NCBI GenBank assembly: GCA_900095095.1
Contig: FMBT01000585.1
Coordinates: 1-43,250, forward strand
DNA: 43,250 nt
Source: Fragilariopsis cylindrus CCMP1102
Lineage: Eukaryota > Bacillariophyta > Bacillariophyceae > Bacillariales > Bacillariaceae
Direction of reading: 5' to 3'
Shown here piece by piece: positions 41,023 to 43,250 of this stretch. Made by a program: the position numbers and the translations under genes. The notes below the pieces were generated by a model. The model did no database searches, had not been told where the DNA came from, and worked only from the letters and a program-made list of their open reading frames with translations. Every line of letters begins with the position of its first letter. Position 1 is the stretch's first letter.

Positions 41023-41400
41023 TGTTGGAAACACATTTGAATGTGACTTGATATCGATATCAAGTCACATGTCAGAGAATTAAAGTTCCAGCACATAATT
41101 CACAGAGAAAGGGAACATGCCAAAACAGCAGGTAAAGTAAACATGCCGACTCAGGAAAATTACAGAAACATAATGAGTCAGCAGATAAAAGTCAAGAGGT
41201 AACAATGTTTTTGATAGCAAGTGCTTACTACAGCAAGTGCTTACTTTTTTATAGAAATTAACAATCTAGTAACCGATTTATAACATCATGTACTTTCTAC
41301 AGTAGTAAAGTCTTCACTCAGAGACGTAGCGAGATATATGAGATATTCAACATAATTTCTATAAAAAAGGGACGTATAACAGGAAATTATTAACACAACA
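41023..41400 (+). repeat. Inferred 5' LTR
   Basis: Starts TGTTGGAAAC and ends TTAACACAACA, so both ends carry the TGTTG/CAACA terminal inverse typical of copia LTRs; length 378 bp. It contains a 30-bp palindrome and a twice-repeated AGCAAGTGCTTACT (41216-41229 and 41232-41245). The 3' end is less certain because the second LTR is not in view. No clear primer-binding site is recognised after 41400. Confidence 0.55.
41041..41070. promoter_or_regulatory. 30-bp perfect palindrome in the LTR
   Basis: ATGTGACTTGATATC followed by its exact reverse complement GATATCAAGTCACAT with no loop, 18 bases inside the LTR start. It is a candidate dimeric transcription-factor site in the U3 part of the LTR (contains TGACTTGA and GATATCGATATC). 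Function inferred. Confidence 0.5.
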
Positions 41401-41450
41401 CGTTAATAACGTTAGCAAGGACAAGGACAAAAGGAAACAAACAAGACAAG

Positions 41451-42668
41451 ATGAGTGACAATAAGACCAAAGGCTATACGTCACAGGAACCAACATCGTT
41501 TAAAGGAGGTACTAAGGATATCGATACTGATATCTATTATTACGGAAAGGGTATGCAACAGAAATGTTTAACAAGCTCGAAAAAGATTCTCAGCTACATT
41601 GGGAAGAAGTATGGTGGCAGTGTGAAGCAATCGATCAATCATGGAATATTGAAGATTACTGAGATGACTGAACCGAAAAGGTACAAGACACAGACCGATT
41701 ATGATGCAGAGGATTGGGACGTCAAGGAAGATTGGAAGTCGGATAAGAATGACTGGCGTAAGATCGTACGTCAAGTCAAGGCAGATTTGACTAAGTGCTA
41801 TTCAATCATATGGGAACAGTGTAACCTTACACTACAGAATGTTATCAGTGAGGACGAGGACTTCGGTCTTCACGATGAAGATAACGATGTTATGTGGTTA
41901 TATGCAAAGATACAAAGCATATGCCACGGGTCAACTCATCATCAGAACTGTTTTATGACTGTGATGGAATCGGTTTACAACTTTCATTTCATCAAGGGAG
42001 ATGACTACACGGACAGATCGGAATACATGGAAGCGTTCGAGTCGCGATATGAACTTATGGAGAGGACGGGATTTTCAGTAGCATCGACTGACATGAGAGA
42101 CTTGTATATCAAGGAGCTCGAAGACAAAAGGATGAAAGATCATCCTTCATATCTGAAACTTGTTGATTGGAGGAATGAAACAATCAAAATGGTGGCTGCT
42201 ACAGTTGCAGGTGGAACAAGTTATGTGTTTGATTCAACGAAACTTTCTGCAGGAATGAAAGTACTCAATGATAAATACAAGGCTTACGTATATGTGAAAA
42301 GGGCTGGTTTCAAGTATGAGAACTTTCGTATTGAACTCCGGAATGATTTCGATGCAGGCAAAGACAACTTTCCAGATGATGTGATTGAAGCAAGCAGAAG
42401 ACTCGACAGTTGGCGTCCTATGTTTGTACCAACAGCGAAAGCTGAAAAGACAAAACAAACTGGATCTCAGTTCCAACAAAAGGGTGAAAAGGAAGGCGTA
42501 GGCGAGCAACACTGGGAGAAAGGAAGTGCAGAAGAAAAGGAACATCAAAAGAATATGTCGTGTGTTAAATGTGATCGTAAGGGACATCTTAAAAGTGATT
42601 GCAAGAATGATACAAAAGAGGACGGTAGTCCACTTAATACAAAGGAGGTGATTGAAAAAGAAATTTGA
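41451..42668 (+). CDS. Retrotransposon Gag-like protein with zinc knuckle
   Basis: 405 residues starting ATG AGT GAC, 51 bases after the inferred LTR end. Helical capsid-like region (about 30-320) with SIIWEQCNLTLQNVI, MWLYAKIQSICHG and YLKLVDWRNETIKMVAATV. Near the C-terminus is one CCHC knuckle, C-x2-C-x4-H-x4-C (CVKCDRKGHLKSDC), for RNA binding. The frame ends with TGA at 42666-42668. The pol frame is +1 relative to gag and opens only after a TGA at 42649-42651, so any fusion protein requires a +1 shift inside the 17-base overlap (TTGAAAAAGAAATTTGA), or the element is broken here. Confidence 0.85.
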   Translation: MSDNKTKGYTSQEPTSFKGGTKDIDTDIYYYGKGMQQKCLTSSKKILSYIGKKYGGSVKQSINHGILKITEMTEPKRYKTQTDYDAEDWDVKEDWKSDKNDWRKIVRQVKADLTKCYSIIWEQCNLTLQNVISEDEDFGLHDEDNDVMWLYAKIQSICHGSTHHQNCFMTVMESVYNFHFIKGDDYTDRSEYMEAFESRYELMERTGFSVASTDMRDLYIKELEDKRMKDHPSYLKLVDWRNETIKMVAATVAGGTSYVFDSTKLSAGMKVLNDKYKAYVYVKRAGFKYENFRIELRNDFDAGKDNFPDDVIEASRRLDSWRPMFVPTAKAEKTKQTGSQFQQKGEKEGVGEQHWEKGSAEEKEHQKNMSCVKCDRKGHLKSDCKNDTKEDGSPLNTKEVIEKEI

Positions 42669-43152
42669 TGATATTGCTGCTGCAAAGAAAGAAAGATTAG
42701 CAAAAGAAGGCAGTGGTTCACAGCATTTCATGGGAAGTTCAATTAGTAATAATGAAATACCATCTTTTGAAGAAGCAGTATTAGGTGAAGATGAACATGA
42801 TGGACAAACTTATGTCCAATTCAAAACGGTTAATGGTAACAGTAATGATATTATTGTCGATCTACGGGATAAGAATCACGTGTTCAATCAAACTGGTAGT
42901 CACAAATCCATGAATATATTCGATATTCTATGTGATAATCAATCAACATGTGATGTGATCGTTAATTCATCAATGGTATCCAATATTAGGACGGCGCCTA
43001 TGGCATTAAGGTTACGGACACAGGCTGGAGACTGTCGGATCACACAAATAGCAGATCTGCCAGGAGTGGGAACAGTATGGTATTATCCAGAAGGAGTGGC
43101 TAATATTCTATCACAACATAGAATGGTCGTGAAACTCAGGATGGGATATTGA
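42652..43152 (+). pseudogene. Start of pol: aspartic protease region, frame-broken
   Basis: An open frame of about 166 codons with no ATG start. It holds the copia-type protease: FDILCDNQSTCDVIVNSSMV, where Asp-Asn-Gln-Ser-Thr is the diatom variant of the catalytic Asp-Ser/Thr-Gly triad, followed by a DLPGVGTVWYYPEGVANILS segment. The frame closes at TGA (43150-43152). Downstream the third frame appears to continue coding (Arg/Lys/Phe-rich) but meets a stop within about 20 codons. So pol is interrupted at least once here and this copy is probably dead, unless the breaks are sequencing indels. Confidence 0.7.
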
Positions 43153-43250
43153 GTACAGTACAAAGCGATTCAGGAAAAACAAAAGATTTATCGTCTTTGA
43201 AGTATGACTGTGTAACTGCAGAAAGGAGTTGAATGTACATTCTCTCCTAT

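Larger units (their letters stand above)
41023..43250 (+). mobile_element. Ty1/copia-like (CoDi-type) LTR retrotransposon, 5' part
   Basis: Element running off the right end of the window: inferred 5' LTR, leader, gag and the protease start of pol. Orientation is plus. The CCHC knuckle in Gag and the Cys-Asp-Asn-Gln-Ser-Thr-Cys protease motif place it with diatom copia-like elements. Reading-frame breaks in pol suggest an inactive copy. The 3' LTR and integrase, RT and RNase H domains would lie beyond 43250. Confidence 0.8.

Noticed and set aside
1-43250. CRISPR arrays, operons or bacterial-type promoters
   Set aside because: None seen; spliced genes and retroelement show a eukaryotic nuclear genome. 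Repeats present are microsatellites or dispersed pairs without regular spacers.

Overview
The window looks like nuclear DNA of a diatom, probably a pennate one. The grounds are short GT-AG introns (about 90-200 bp), AT-rich spacers, many CAA/GAT/GAA triplet repeats giving Gln/Asp/Asn/Glu runs, and a Ty1/copia-like retroelement with the Asp-Asn-Gln-Ser-Thr protease motif typical of diatom CoDi elements. Family assignments rest on motifs read by eye; no database search was run.

Layout. 1-1.8 kb: decayed or badly sequenced coding DNA with several frame breaks, including an ankyrin-type C-terminal relic. 1.9-4.1 kb: a multi-membrane protein (-) and a small MGCGSS acylation-motif protein (+), separated by a duplicated hairpin-forming repeat. 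5.0-7.3 kb: a two-exon leucine-rich-repeat gene (-) followed by a decayed tandem copy of its own 3' end. 8.0-13.6 kb: three cell-surface genes, namely two single-pass membrane proteins (-) flanking a secreted Cys-rich probable GPI protein (+). 15.1-16.2 kb: a CCCH zinc-finger RNA-binding protein with a C-terminal PAM2 motif. 17.6-19.8 kb: a divergent pair of an ankyrin-like nuclear protein and a zinc-knuckle/PARP-finger-like protein. 20.6-24.5 kb: a divergent pair of an M50-type membrane metalloprotease and a three-exon SET-domain protein with a signal peptide. 24.9-27.1 kb: COP9 signalosome subunit 1. 28.4-29.8 kb: a type I DnaJ with only half of the usual zinc-finger motifs and a CaaX end. 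30.6-35.0 kb: a 1476-residue single-exon fusion of a CbiA/CobB-type corrinoid amidase, a BtuF-like corrinoid-binding domain, a six-bladed Kelch propeller and a DUF5522-like tail. 35.2-37.5 kb: an SDR-like protein fused to a four-Cys zinc module. 38.2-40.6 kb: a potato-inhibitor-I-like protease inhibitor and a type II membrane GT32-like glycosyltransferase. 41.0-43.25 kb: the 5' LTR, gag and start of pol of a copia element that runs off the window.

Most genes are housekeeping or lineage-specific and are not organised as one pathway. The most striking item is the corrinoid fusion, since diatoms are known to take up rather than make vitamin B12. Gene models given as spliced are my own: each junction restores a continuous frame with GT and AG at the ends. 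The potato inhibitor lacks a credible 5' end, and the GT32 intron is tentative.
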